Positions 26,860-36,714 of a DNA stretch of 64,000 nucleotides are shown here, in pieces. The stretch lies in the NCBI GenBank assembly GCA_965247395.1, contig OZ252012.1, positions 1,178,001 through 1,242,000 of the forward strand. Direction: 5' to 3'. The notes under the pieces are model-generated. The model did not search any database and had not been told where the DNA came from. It worked only from the letters and a program-made list of their open reading frames with translations. Position 1 is the first letter of the stretch; every line of letters starts with the position of its first letter. The position numbers were made by a program, and so were the translations under genes. This DNA comes from CAYRJD01 sp965247395 (GTDB lineage: Bacteria > Actinomycetota > Acidimicrobiia > Acidimicrobiales > Poriferisodalaceae).

Positions 26860-27837
26860 ATGAGTGTTACCGCCGTTGGGCATAGCTATGTAGACGTCGC
26901 CACTGGCACAAGACTTGACGCCTGGTTTCCGCAACCAACCGCGTCGGCTGACGCTGACGCAGGTGCTGCTGGCCCAGATGCTGTTGACGCAGGTGCTGTT
27001 GGCACTGCTGCTGGCGAAGCCGACACACCTGACCGTTCGTGCTTGGCCGTCAAGCTCGGTTTCATTGCTGGCGAAACGATCACGACAGTCATCAACGATC
27101 TGTCGCAACCGCCTGCAGACCTAGCCGACGCCTACCTGCGGTTGCACATGCTGAGCCGTCGCGAGATTCAACCAAACGAAGCCAACCTGGACAGCATCTT
27201 CGGTCTGCTCACTAATTGCGCTTGGACCAGCGCCGGACCGGTTCTGCCGGGCGACGTAGACAGGCTGCGCATCGCCGCGGCCAAACAAGGCGAAGCGGTG
27301 ACGGTGAGTTCGGTTGACAAGTTTCCGCGCATGCTCGATTACGTGGTTCCGGCTGGAGTGCGCATCGCCGACGGCGATCGTGTGCGACTGGGCGCTCATC
27401 TGGCCGACGGCACCACTGTGATGCACGAAGGCTTCATCAACTTCAACGCTGGCACGCTCGGCCCCGCCATGGTGGAGGGACGCATTTCGGCGGGCGTGGT
27501 GATTGGCGCCAACAGCGACCTGGGCGGCAGCTCGTCAACGATGGGCACGCTCAGCGGTGGCGGCACGGAGCGCGTGTCTATAGGTGAGAACTGCCTGCTG
27601 GGTGCAAACTCGGGTGTCGGCATTGCGTTGGGCGACCACTGCACGGTGGAAGCCGGGTTGTATGTAACCGCTGGCAGTCGAATAACAATGCCGGACGGTT
27701 CGGTAGTGCGTGGCCGAGACATCTCGGGCAGGTCGGGCATGCTGCTGATCCGCAATAGCGAAAGCGGTGCGATTGAGCTGCGAGTGCCAGACCCGGATCA
27801 CTGGGGCGGCATCAACGAAGCGCTACACCAGAACTAG
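26860..27837 (+). CDS. dapD: Tetrahydrodipicolinate N-succinyltransferase (actinobacterial type)
   Basis: Makes N-succinyl-2-amino-6-ketopimelate from tetrahydrodipicolinate and succinyl-CoA, on the way to diaminopimelate and lysine. The left-handed beta-helix hexapeptides run from about 195 to 285, and DLGGSSSTMGTLSGGG is the actinobacterial signature. LTNCAWTSAGPV and HEGFINFNAGTLG also fit. An Ala/Asp/Gly insert at residues about 28-55, coded by GCAGGTGCTG-type repeats, is inserted into the N-terminal domain. No Shine-Dalgarno is evident, so it may be leaderless. Confidence 0.93.
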   Translation: MSVTAVGHSYVDVATGTRLDAWFPQPTASADADAGAAGPDAVDAGAVGTAAGEADTPDRSCLAVKLGFIAGETITTVINDLSQPPADLADAYLRLHMLSRREIQPNEANLDSIFGLLTNCAWTSAGPVLPGDVDRLRIAAAKQGEAVTVSSVDKFPRMLDYVVPAGVRIADGDRVRLGAHLADGTTVMHEGFINFNAGTLGPAMVEGRISAGVVIGANSDLGGSSSTMGTLSGGGTERVSIGENCLLGANSGVGIALGDHCTVEAGLYVTAGSRITMPDGSVVRGRDISGRSGMLLIRNSESGAIELRVPDPDHWGGINEALHQN

Positions 27838-27924
27838 CGGCAACTAGCAGCGAAGCAACAGGTCGGACTATGAGCACCGTGAACTATGGGCACAGTGAGC
27901 TATGAACACCGTGTTTACTAAAGC

Positions 27925-28335
27925 ATGAATGTCAGGTTGAGCAAAGCCTGGCAGCCGTTGAGCGAAGAGGTCATAGCGAGCTTGCTGGCCCAACTAGGCG
28001 TGTACCAGCTGGCTAACCAGCAGAGCGAAGTGCTTGCGATTGGTTTTGCCGGCGCTCGACATCCGTTCGGTATACGCACCGCGCTCGCCGAAGAAATAGA
28101 CCGCTTAGCTGAACTGGGTGAGACCGCCACGCAGTATCGATATGAGTTCACTTCTAACTACCGCAGCCGCTGGAACGAGCTGTTGATGCTGCACATAGCT
28201 GAGTTTGGCGAACTACCAGCGACCCAGGGCGAGCGACCAAGCCGTATCGGTCGGCTCAACCCGGCGGGCACAACTAGCCCAGCAAACCCAGAGAACCTAG
28301 CAAACTCAACTAGCCCAGCCAGCCAGGCTGAGTGA
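27925..28335 (+). CDS. Conserved-looking small protein, GIY-YIG-like opening
   Basis: 136 residues. The segment GVYQLANQQSEVLAIGFAG followed by HPFGIRTALAEEI has the strand layout of a GIY-YIG-type core, and then YRYEFTSNYRSRWNELLMLH. The active-site Arg/Glu of true nucleases cannot be confirmed, so a nuclease function is only a guess. The last 35 residues are Pro/Ala/Asn repeats. A short spacer separates it from the acyl-CoA dehydrogenase downstream. Confidence 0.7.
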   Translation: MNVRLSKAWQPLSEEVIASLLAQLGVYQLANQQSEVLAIGFAGARHPFGIRTALAEEIDRLAELGETATQYRYEFTSNYRSRWNELLMLHIAEFGELPATQGERPSRIGRLNPAGTTSPANPENLANSTSPASQAE

Positions 28336-28351
28336 GCAAGGCACCAAGATC

Positions 28352-29518
28352 ATGGATTTTTCTCTTAGCGACGAGCAGCAGTTGATCGTGGAGTCGGTTC
28401 GGCGGTTTGTGGCCGAGGAGATCATTCCGCTTGAGGCAGACCTTGACCCCGACGCGGGAGAGCTCGCACCGCAAGACACCGAGCGTCTGACGGCCATGAC
28501 CCGTGAGATGGGTTTCTACGGCATTGACATTCCCAGCGAGTACGGCGGCCCTGGGCTCGACACCACCACCATAGCGCTGATGGCTATTGAGATGAGCAAG
28601 CATCGGGCCGGTCTTTACAACCCTTGCTACGGCGTGTTTGGTGGGGCGGGTTTAGCGCAGCTGTACGAAGCGACCGAACAACAAAAGCAGCGCTGGCTCT
28701 ATCCCACGCTGCGCGGCGAAAAGTCTGGCTGCTTTGCGTTGACCGAGCCGTCAGGCGGGAGTGATCCAGCTCGCGCCATTCACACCAAGGCCTACAAGGA
28801 CGGCGCTGAGTGGGTGATCAACGGATCGAAGCTCTACATCTCCGGGGCTGACAAGGCCGACTACGCCTTGTTGTTTGCGCGTACCTCAGATGATCCTGGC
28901 CGGGCTGGCGTGACGGCGTTCATAGTTGACACCGACACGTCGGGTTTCAACGTGCGTCGAGTGGTGCACACTTTGCGAGCCACGCGCTATGCCACCGAGC
29001 TTGAACTGGTCGATCTGCGAGTGCCAGAACAGAACGTGCTGGGCGAGGTAAACGGTGGGTTTTCCATCGCCAACGACCGCCTCAGCCGTCAGCGCATTCC
29101 TTATGCGGCGGGTTGTTTGGGTCCCGCTATCACAGCGCAAGAGATGGCAATCGACTGGGCTAAGAGTCGCGAGACGTTCGGCTCGCTGCTAGCTGAAAAG
29201 CAAGCGGTGCAGTGGATGATCGTGGACAACGAGATCGACATCCGTCATGCGCGTTGGTGTGTGTTGGACGCCGCTCAAAAAGCCGACAACGGAGAGAGAT
29301 TTCGCACCGAGGCTGCGATGGCAAAACTGGTGGCATCAGAAGCGGCCGGGCGCGTGGTGGATCGAGCGATTCAGATTCATGGCGGCATCGGCGTGACGAA
29401 GGACTTGCCGCTGGAGCGGTGGTATCGAGAGTTGCGCATTCGGCGCATCGGCGAAGGCCCCAGCGAGGTTCAACGCCTGATAATGGCGCGCGACATCCTG
29501 GGCGGGAACTTCAAGTAG
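28352..29518 (+). CDS. Acyl-CoA dehydrogenase
   Basis: FAD-dependent acyl-CoA dehydrogenase of 388 residues. It opens with the classical MDFSLSDEQQLIVESVRRFV, then FALTEPSGGSD (flavin and substrate contacts), and IHGGIGVTKDLPLERWYREL near the C terminus. The catalytic base is likely Glu in RIGEGPSEVQR. Two bases after its stop the CoA-transferase begins, so the two are probably one operon: CoA activation plus alpha,beta-dehydrogenation of one acid. Confidence 0.93.
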   Translation: MDFSLSDEQQLIVESVRRFVAEEIIPLEADLDPDAGELAPQDTERLTAMTREMGFYGIDIPSEYGGPGLDTTTIALMAIEMSKHRAGLYNPCYGVFGGAGLAQLYEATEQQKQRWLYPTLRGEKSGCFALTEPSGGSDPARAIHTKAYKDGAEWVINGSKLYISGADKADYALLFARTSDDPGRAGVTAFIVDTDTSGFNVRRVVHTLRATRYATELELVDLRVPEQNVLGEVNGGFSIANDRLSRQRIPYAAGCLGPAITAQEMAIDWAKSRETFGSLLAEKQAVQWMIVDNEIDIRHARWCVLDAAQKADNGERFRTEAAMAKLVASEAAGRVVDRAIQIHGGIGVTKDLPLERWYRELRIRRIGEGPSEVQRLIMARDILGGNFK

Positions 29519-29520
29519 CG

Positions 29521-30705
29521 GTGACTGATCGCCCGCTACCGCTGACCGGCATAACGGTGCTTGATCTCGGTCAGATCTATCAAGGCCCCTACGCAGGGTT
29601 TTTGCTGGCGATGACCGGTGCGCGAGTAATCAAGATCGAACCACCGCAAGGCGAGCCGCTGCGCGCACGTGGCGCATCGTTGCCATTCGCATTGCTTAAC
29701 TCCTGCAAAGAGTCGGTAACGCTCGACCTTAAGCAGCCCGCCGGCAAAGACGTGTTCTTAAAACTCGCACGCCACGCCGACGTGGTTCTCTGCAACTTCG
29801 CCCCGGGAGTGCCCGAGCGACTAGGCATCGACGCCGAGTCGTTGTGGCAGGTAAACGAGCGACTGGTGTTCGCTCACGCCAGCGGGTTTGGGCTGAGCGG
29901 GCCAGACGCTCAGCGCACAGCCATGGACATCACCGTGCAGGCGCACATGGGGCCATTAGGCATCACCGGCTATCCCGACCGACCGCCAGTCAAGTCCGGA
30001 GCGCCGTTCATTGATTTTCTGGGCGGCACGACCCTTTATGGCGCGGTGGCAACGGCGCTGTTTGATGTGGCTCGCACCGGGCAAGGGCGGATGGTGGAGA
30101 CCTCAATGGCCGAGGCCACGTTTTTTACGCTCACGTCGGCCTTGCAGCAGTGGCATGTAGGTGGCGGAGTCACGCCTCGCACGGCCAACAAGCACGCAGC
30201 TTTAGGGGTGGCGCCGTATGACCTTTATGAGTGCGCCGATGGATATGTGGCGCTGATAGTCGTGACAAATCGGCAATGGCGAGCTTTGGTGGAGGTGATG
30301 GGGCGTGAAGATTTGCTGGCCGATGAGCGTTTGCGAGACAACGTGGGCAGAGCGGAGAACATGGCTGAGGTGGACAAGCTGGTGGGTGACTGGATAAGAG
30401 GCCAGCCTCGTGCGGATGTGGTGGCGGCTTTAGCCGGTGTTGGGGTGCCGGTGGCCGAGGTGCGAGAGGTGGATGAGGTGGTGCGCGATCGGCATTTGAT
30501 GGAGCGTGGGTTTATCCAGTGGATCGACGACGAGTCGTTGGGCAAGGTGCCGCTGGCGAACTCGCCAATCCGATGGCACGGCTCGCAACTGCGTGAGTTG
30601 CAGAGGTTTGCCGAAAAGGGCGCCGACAACAGCGCCGTGCTAAACGAGCTGGCTGGCGTGACCGCTAGCGAACTGGCTGAGCTGGCCAACGCCGGAGTGA
30701 TCTAA
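29521..30705 (+). CDS. CaiB/BaiF CoA-transferase
   Basis: Class III CoA-transferase, 394 residues from GTG 29521. The frame is open further upstream, but that part lies inside the acyl-CoA dehydrogenase gene and has no family character. LTGITVLDLGQIYQGPYAGF is the N-terminal motif, the catalytic Asp is in TAMDITVQAHMG, and GQGRMVETSMAEA follows. Two bases separate it from the dehydrogenase stop. It converges on the methyltransferase gene, 9 bases away. Confidence 0.92.
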   Translation: MTDRPLPLTGITVLDLGQIYQGPYAGFLLAMTGARVIKIEPPQGEPLRARGASLPFALLNSCKESVTLDLKQPAGKDVFLKLARHADVVLCNFAPGVPERLGIDAESLWQVNERLVFAHASGFGLSGPDAQRTAMDITVQAHMGPLGITGYPDRPPVKSGAPFIDFLGGTTLYGAVATALFDVARTGQGRMVETSMAEATFFTLTSALQQWHVGGGVTPRTANKHAALGVAPYDLYECADGYVALIVVTNRQWRALVEVMGREDLLADERLRDNVGRAENMAEVDKLVGDWIRGQPRADVVAALAGVGVPVAEVREVDEVVRDRHLMERGFIQWIDDESLGKVPLANSPIRWHGSQLRELQRFAEKGADNSAVLNELAGVTASELAELANAGVI

Positions 30706-30714
30706 GGCCGCTTT

Positions 30715-33284
30715 TTAAATTTCTTTGACGACGGACATTTCGTTGCCGGCGGTGGTGATGATCTTGACAGCTATCTGGCCGGTCTCTGGAGGGGGGAACG
30801 GCGCCGACTTGGTTGAGAGCATGCGATCCCAACGCAGCTGGTCAAGCGTGTTACCAAGCTCCTTTTTGAGCCGCTTCATTATTTTGTCGTCATCGGCACC
30901 GGGAAAATGGATGCGTCGGGCGAAGAAACTCTCACCGTCGTAGTCGGTGTCGATCATCCAACAGCCGACGTCGTCTTTCCCACCCGCTTTCACATTGCCG
31001 TTGGTGGGGTCGTAGGTATCAAAGCCCAGCAGCTCAACGGCTAACTCGCCGTTTTTTTCGGCATGCACCTCCACATCAGGTTGCCCCACCATCACGAATG
31101 CCTGATGACCCTTGTCCGTTTTCAAATCGCTCAGTTGCAGATCGCGGTGCATCTGAACGCGCATCACGTTTATCCGGCCAACCTTCTCGTGGTTGGTCTC
31201 GGCTTCAAACGCGAACGCCACCACTATCACCAGGTCGGCATCGTCAATCTGCGTTGCTGCAGCAAGCGCCATCTGTCGAAGCAATTTCCCAGACACCGAT
31301 ACGTCTTCCGGCACGACAAACAAACCAGCATGCTTCGGTTTTTTGGCTTGGTCGTCCGCAGGGGTGTAAGAAACCAGATGACTAACCAAAGTGCCCTGTT
31401 GCCAAGGCTCAATCTCGGTTATTTGGATGTCGGAACCGTCGGACGCTGAGCTACGTCCAGAGGAAATCGGGTTCAGCTTTAGCGCCACTAAGACTCTCTC
31501 GACAAAGTCGGCGTATTCGACGGGGCGGTGTTGGGGTACCTGATCGGTTTCGTCTCCAAACGGCACATGCACCCAAGGCGATGAACTCTCCACCGTAAAC
31601 GAAGAGGCAACGCGGGCGATTTTCTTGTCCTCTTCAGGGCTATCCACTAAGAGGGTCGGCTCCGCTTCTTTGTCATAGGCAAGGATTCCGGCCGATACGT
31701 ATGGGACGCTGTTGTAAATGAAGCCTTTTGCTGGGTCTTTACTGCTGGCCGAATCGGCGAGGACCCAGTAGGGGTAGGTAGAGGTGACAAGGCGCTGCCT
31801 GGCAATGGCGACTGATATCGGAGAGGTATCGCAGGTGATCCAGCGCCTCCCCCACACCTCAGACACAAAAGCCGTGGTGCCGCTACCACATGTCGGATCA
31901 AAAACAAGGTCCCCGGGGTCGGTCGCCATCAACACGCAACGCTCGATTACCGAATCGGCGGTCTGCACCACATAACGCTTATCACTAGGTTGCATCTGAC
32001 GGTGCCAGACATTGCTAATCCGCCGTCCTGGCACCTCTTCTTCGTAGCGTTTCCACGTCAAATGTGCGTCAGAATCTGCTGAAGCATCAAGACGATTTAG
32101 CTCTGCTAAACGATCCATCCCAGAAGGGGATACGCTCCAGTGGAGCGTATCCCCACATTGGAACTCAACCCCTTTCCAGTTGTACGGCTCGGAGCGCCCG
32201 GTTGTCGAAACTCCGATTGATCGCAGTGATGTTCGCTTGTACAAACGCGAGTTTTTGGGAATATTGTTGTCGGGGTCTGCGGTTTCTGCCGCCGTTAGCG
32301 ATCGAGTCGTGCCGTCCGCTTGCTCAATGTGAGCATGCCAGGAAAATAGTTCCACTATCCCTTTTCGGTCCAGGGGCTCATACAGCTGTCGGTATTTTAC
32401 TTTTCCTTTATCTTTCGCATACCACAGCAAGTAGCTAGAAACTGATGGAAGCGTGCTCGATGAACTACCTCCGGTTGTAGCAAAAGTGATCTGAGACACG
32501 CGATTTTCGGAGCCAAAGACCTCATCTAGCACCAGCGCCATTCGGTGAAGATTTTCTTCACCAATCTGCACAAAGACGCTGCCAGAATCGGTCAGTAGCT
32601 CGCGACAAAGCGTGAGCTTCTCAAGCATCTGATCTAAATAGCTGTGAGTACCGCGCTCATAGGTATCTCGAAACGCAGTGAGTGTGCGCGTGTCATTTGG
32701 CAGGCCATTGCGGTTTTCAGCGGTGTTGAGATCATTTGTTTTGGTTTGGTAGTTGCTTTTGAAACCAATCCCGTAGGGAGGATCAAAGAAGATCATCTGG
32801 ACTTGGCCGGTTAGGCCTTCTCGACCAGCCAGCGATGACATGACCCTGGCTGACTCGCCGTGGATTATGCGGTTTTGCCAGTTTCCCTTGTGCTGATACC
32901 ACTCATATTTGGCGTTTTCCGAGGGAAGGCCGTTGAAGCTCTCAAAAAATGAGCCTTGTGAGCTATCACGTCTTAGTGAACCAACGAAGGCTTCGGGCCG
33001 AATTTTTTCACGGATGTATAACGGATACGCGTCGTGACTGGGCTGAATATTGCCACCCCCAACCCCCCCCCGCCAGGCTGTGTGAGGGCAGAGCTGCGCT
33101 GCCAAGCCAGCACGGGCTCGTCATCGCGTTCTCGCACTTCGGGTGAAAATGGGATGGGTTCACGATCTTCCCGGCCCATGAGCGGCTCGGTCTGCGTGGA
33201 GGGCAGGTTGGCTCGCTCGGCTGAGTCGTGTTCGTAGCTGTCGGTTTGCTTGGGTGATTTTTTTGATTTGGGTTTGCTTGCCAT
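30715..33284 (-). CDS. Type III-like DNA methyltransferase (Mod), interrupted at a G9 tract
   Basis: Beta-class amino-methyltransferase: catalytic motif IV FFDPPYG comes before the SAM motif FDPTCGSGTTA, with a long target-recognition region between. The N terminus from ATG 33284 (good TAGGAG, 9 bases upstream) reads 71 residues ending in DEPVLAWQRSSALTQPG. The rest (YPLYIREKIRPEAF onward, 782 residues to the stop) is in another frame. The switch is at nine Gs on the coding strand (plus-strand C9, 33063-33071). G10 or G7 would join the two into a protein of 856 or 855 residues; G9 gives a truncated 103-residue peptide. The cognate Res gene ends 12 bases upstream. I read it as phase-variable, here OFF; a homopolymer error is the alternative. 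Confidence 0.88.
33063..33071 (-). repeat. Mononucleotide G9 tract in mod
   Basis: Nine Cs on the plus strand, preceded by C5-AA, inside the Gly-rich linker of the methyltransferase N-terminal region. It is the longest homopolymer I noticed in the window. Tract position exactly between two halves of one protein in different frames marks it as the switch point. Confidence 0.9.
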
Positions 33285-33296
33285 GGTGGTGTACTC

Positions 33297-36200
33297 CTAT
33301 TTCTTGTGAGCTTTATTGCTGGCGGGCGCTTTTTTGCGAGCGGCTAGCTTTTTACTGGCGTCTAGGACTCGCTTGATTGTCGTCTCGAGCTGTACTGCTA
33401 GCTCGCTGGCACTGTCTTTGCTTTTGAGCTCTACAAACGCCCAGTTGCGTAAGTGAGCAGGCACTTGCGGTGAGTTGCGAACCGCGGGAACCCACCAACG
33501 GCTCGCATACTCAGCCTTGGCGTCGTCGCTGCCATCTCGTAGCCCTTTCACCTCAATCAGCAGGTGGACAGCGCTTTGGTCTCCGTGTTCGCCGCCGATG
33601 CGTGCTACGAAATCAGGTATGTAAGAGCGCCAGTCTCCTTCAAACTGATACGGCAGCGACCAGTCAAGCTGCGGAGTGTTGCGAGCCCACGCCTGGACCT
33701 CTGGGTGTTCGTCAAGCAGGCCCGCAACAGACTGTTCCCACCCTGAGTCGCACGGAGCGACGTTGAGCTCTGATTTTTTTGTTTGCTCATCCCGATTGTC
33801 TGGGTAATGGGTGGGGACGGTGGTATCGAAATTCACGTCCTCGGTTGATCCCACGATTTCGCCAACACCACCAAAGGTTCCTATGCGCTTCGCTGGAGAG
33901 TCGTTGGCCAGGTCGGGCACGCACGTTTTGAATACTTGTTCGGCAGCTTGGTGAGCCTCTTCATCGTCTCCCAGCATCCACAGCTGCTCTGAAGATATGC
34001 CTACCGCTGGGTGGCTGAGCCACTGCTCAACGGCGGTTTTTGCATTGCTAATCAGCTGGCGGCGGCGAGGCAATCTCTGCGCGTGATCTTCTCCGGCACC
34101 TTCGGAAACAAAGGACTGCAGGAATTGCTCAACCAGCCCGGCTGCAACCTTGACGACTACTTGCTGGCGTCGAGAGCTTTCATCGGTTGTTGGTGAGAGA
34201 GTCTGTTTTGAACCGACCACGCCAACGATGTCGGTTGCGCCCGGCCCAGCAGACTCAAGCTGGTAGGGCTTGACCTTGTCCGGGTCAAACACGATTCCTA
34301 TGCCACTCGGTTCTATTAGATAGCCGGTGAGGCGGGGGAATTCGATCCGTAACGACTGGCGGCCAGGAACGCTAGATACCTCGTACTTGTCGGGGGTAGC
34401 CGGGTCAAGCGGCTGCTTCCCGCCCACAGGCATGAAATCGAACGGAATACCCAGCACATCGGCAAACTGCGGCTCCAGTCGGCCTTCTTCTGTGAAGTTT
34501 TCATAGGAGGTGCGGCGTAGTGCTCGGCCCGTTACCTGCTCACATAGGAGCTGCGTGCCAAACGCTCGGTAGCCCAGCACATGGGTAACAGTGCGGGTAT
34601 CCCAGCCCTCGGTAAGCATCGACACCGAAACAACGCAGCGGATGTTTGCGCCTAGTTCACCCTCTCGGCCAACGGTGTTTAGAGCCTTGCGGACTAGATC
34701 TTTCGCGGACAGGTCTTCATATTCGCTGACGTCTTTGCCTGCTTGGCTTAGCTGGTCGACTCGCTTGTTTAGTAGCTCGGCCTGAACTGAGAATGCCTTG
34801 CCAAGTTTGGTTTTGTCGCCGATGATTTTGTCGCCCTCAAGATCTGAGTGCACAAGCAACGTGTTGAGATTTGACGCAAGTTCGTTGTCCGCTGCGAAGT
34901 TTGAAAACAAGTCAAAAGCGCTTTGCTCTGTTTCGTAGCCTCCGCTGCCGTCTTTGAGTGGCGTGCGTGTGCCAGATACGTAGTGGTAGAGAGCCTCCGC
35001 GTTGTTGATGTTGTTCGCCACCACGATGAACACGGGCGGCACTCGAATGCCTTGTTCTTCCCACGTAACAAACTTGGTTCGGTAGTTCTCATAAAACGTC
35101 TTTACGGCCGAGGCCAGCTTCGGCGGCATGGCTTGTTGGTCTAGGCGCTTTTGATCGACGTACCTATAGAGGTTGCGCCACTTGACCTTTATCTCGGTTA
35201 GGTCAGTTAAGTCTGCTTGGCCTGCAGCACCTGTGCTTTTCTTAGTGCTTTTCTTAGTGCTTTTTGCTTTTCCCGTATCAGCAATTTCGATATCAGCAAG
35301 CTGTGTGTCGTCGTACACCGGCACGCGTGGAATCTTCACCAAACCAGCTTCGATGGCATCCATCAGCGGGTAATCCGACACCACCCAGGGGAACATCTTC
35401 GCGTCGCGGCGATCGCTGGTTTGAATAAACATCGGGGTCGCTGAGAAGTCGTAAACGGCTCCAAGCCAGCCGGAATCGTCCAACGATTTGATGGCGCTGA
35501 ACCAGAGCGCAGCAGACTTGTCTGCGTCTTTGTCGTCTTTGCTTTCCTTGTCGGCTCGTCTTCCTTCCGTTGGCAGATAGCAATGGTGGGCTTCGTCGTT
35601 GAGCACGCAGATTTGTCTTTGTGGGTCGGTGTCCGATAGCCCCCGTAAGCCTCGCAACACACGGCGCAGCATCGCTGAGGGTTCTTCGGTGTCGGATTTG
35701 GATTTGTCTTGGTTGCGCCCGCGCAGGAGCCGCTTGGCATCACCGGTTGCTGCTGCCAGGCGATCTTTTGACTGGAAACTTTGAAAGTTGACAATGTGGA
35801 CCTGCACGCGATTTAAAACTGTGCGGTCTTGGCGTGGCAGCAAACCCATCTCGTCGTACACGCTCTTGACCCCGGCTTGTGGTGAGGGTTTAAGCGTCTC
35901 CAGACGTTCGCGCACCGTGTGACCAGGCGTGATCGCAACAAACGAGGTGAGGTAGCGACCGCGCTGGTCTTCCGGAAGCTTGTGTGCCTCTGCCGCATTT
36001 ACGGCATGCCAGACGATAACCATCCCCATGACAACGGTCTTCCCTGTGCCGGTGGCCATCTTTACGGCCAGCCGCTCAAGCCCTTCGTTGTTGTCTTGAC
36101 TTTCCTTGCCCACCAAATCCAGCAGAGCTTCTGCGGTGTCGCTATCTGTCTTGGATGCTCCGGTCGCACCGCTCGCAACCTTCGGTGCGACCTCGCTAAG

Positions 36201-36644
36201 CCAGATGATTGTCTCTAGAGCTTCAATCTGGGCGAAAAACAAACGGGGGCTACGGTCTTCTCTCTTCCAGTGCTTCAGCAATCGCTTTGAGGCATCGGTT
36301 GCGCCGTCGTAACGGCCACTTTCTCTCCACTTACCGACCTCGATACGTATCTGGTTGACCTTTTCGTTGAGATTTTTGCTGAGATCTAGGGCTGTTTGTT
36401 CTCTGTCGGGATCGTGTTCCTCTGGCACCGGCAAGATGGCCACACTGGGTCGTCGGCCGCGCACACGAATGGGCATAGCGCGGTTTTCCTCGTTGAGCTG
36501 CCAGTGATGCTTAGTGACCTCGTAGGGCGTGTTTAGTATCGGCTCGGTGATCGGGTCGAACGTCACAGGCTCAGTGCCCGGTTTGGCAGGGTCTGATTCG
36601 GTTGGCTCTGGTTTGCCTGGGTCTGGCATAGGTGGCTCTGGCAT
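33297..36644 (-). CDS. Type III-like restriction enzyme Res subunit
   Basis: Superfamily 2 helicase-nuclease, 1115 residues, intact. Walker A is MATGTGKTVV, DEAH is LNDEAHHCYL, motif III DFSATPMF and motif VI EQVTGRALRR. A PD-(D/E)xK nuclease is likely at the C terminus: SYIPDFVARI ... HLLIEVKGLRDG. It resembles the BPTD_3080-type restriction endonucleases paired with beta-class methyltransferases. It is first in the minus-strand operon, with mod 12 bases after. A Lys/Ser/Thr repeat (KSTKKSTKKST) about residue 430 is coded by tandem repeats. In known type III systems Res needs Mod for target recognition, so Mod OFF should also silence restriction. Confidence 0.9.
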   Translation of the reverse strand: MPEPPMPDPGKPEPTESDPAKPGTEPVTFDPITEPILNTPYEVTKHHWQLNEENRAMPIRVRGRRPSVAILPVPEEHDPDREQTALDLSKNLNEKVNQIRIEVGKWRESGRYDGATDASKRLLKHWKREDRSPRLFFAQIEALETIIWLSEVAPKVASGATGASKTDSDTAEALLDLVGKESQDNNEGLERLAVKMATGTGKTVVMGMVIVWHAVNAAEAHKLPEDQRGRYLTSFVAITPGHTVRERLETLKPSPQAGVKSVYDEMGLLPRQDRTVLNRVQVHIVNFQSFQSKDRLAAATGDAKRLLRGRNQDKSKSDTEEPSAMLRRVLRGLRGLSDTDPQRQICVLNDEAHHCYLPTEGRRADKESKDDKDADKSAALWFSAIKSLDDSGWLGAVYDFSATPMFIQTSDRRDAKMFPWVVSDYPLMDAIEAGLVKIPRVPVYDDTQLADIEIADTGKAKSTKKSTKKSTGAAGQADLTDLTEIKVKWRNLYRYVDQKRLDQQAMPPKLASAVKTFYENYRTKFVTWEEQGIRVPPVFIVVANNINNAEALYHYVSGTRTPLKDGSGGYETEQSAFDLFSNFAADNELASNLNTLLVHSDLEGDKIIGDKTKLGKAFSVQAELLNKRVDQLSQAGKDVSEYEDLSAKDLVRKALNTVGREGELGANIRCVVSVSMLTEGWDTRTVTHVLGYRAFGTQLLCEQVTGRALRRTSYENFTEEGRLEPQFADVLGIPFDFMPVGGKQPLDPATPDKYEVSSVPGRQSLRIEFPRLTGYLIEPSGIGIVFDPDKVKPYQLESAGPGATDIVGVVGSKQTLSPTTDESSRRQQVVVKVAAGLVEQFLQSFVSEGAGEDHAQRLPRRRQLISNAKTAVEQWLSHPAVGISSEQLWMLGDDEEAHQAAEQVFKTCVPDLANDSPAKRIGTFGGVGEIVGSTEDVNFDTTVPTHYPDNRDEQTKKSELNVAPCDSGWEQSVAGLLDEHPEVQAWARNTPQLDWSLPYQFEGDWRSYIPDFVARIGGEHGDQSAVHLLIEVKGLRDGSDDAKAEYASRWWVPAVRNSPQVPAHLRNWAFVELKSKDSASELAVQLETTIKRVLDASKKLAARKKAPASNKAHKK

Positions 36645-36663
36645 GGCTAGCGCAGACTAAGCA

Positions 36664-36690
36664 AGTCGTGTGACAAAGGGTGTGACATAC
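36664..36690 (-). promoter_or_regulatory. Paired TGTCACA boxes upstream of res
   Basis: On the minus strand, about 25 to 45 bases before the res ATG, TGTCACA occurs twice (spaced by CCCTT). The 12-mer ATGTCACACCCT (36677-36688 on the plus strand as its complement) recurs at 37950-37961 before a small gene. It could be an operator or promoter element; no experimentally known regulator is assigned. Confidence 0.35.
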
Positions 36691-36714
36691 GACCGCTATG
36701 CCCCACTATGCCGA

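Noticed and set aside
29212..29520. Upstream extension of the CoA-transferase into the acyl-CoA dehydrogenase gene
   Set aside because: The 103 extra residues are Arg/Gly/Ser-rich with no family match, while the conserved start is at GTG 29521.
30715..33105. Methyltransferase as a complete gene from TTG 33105
   Set aside because: The first 10 residues (AAQLCPHTAW) lie in the wrong frame of a family-like N terminus that has a good start and ribosome site at 33284. The G9 tract explains the split.
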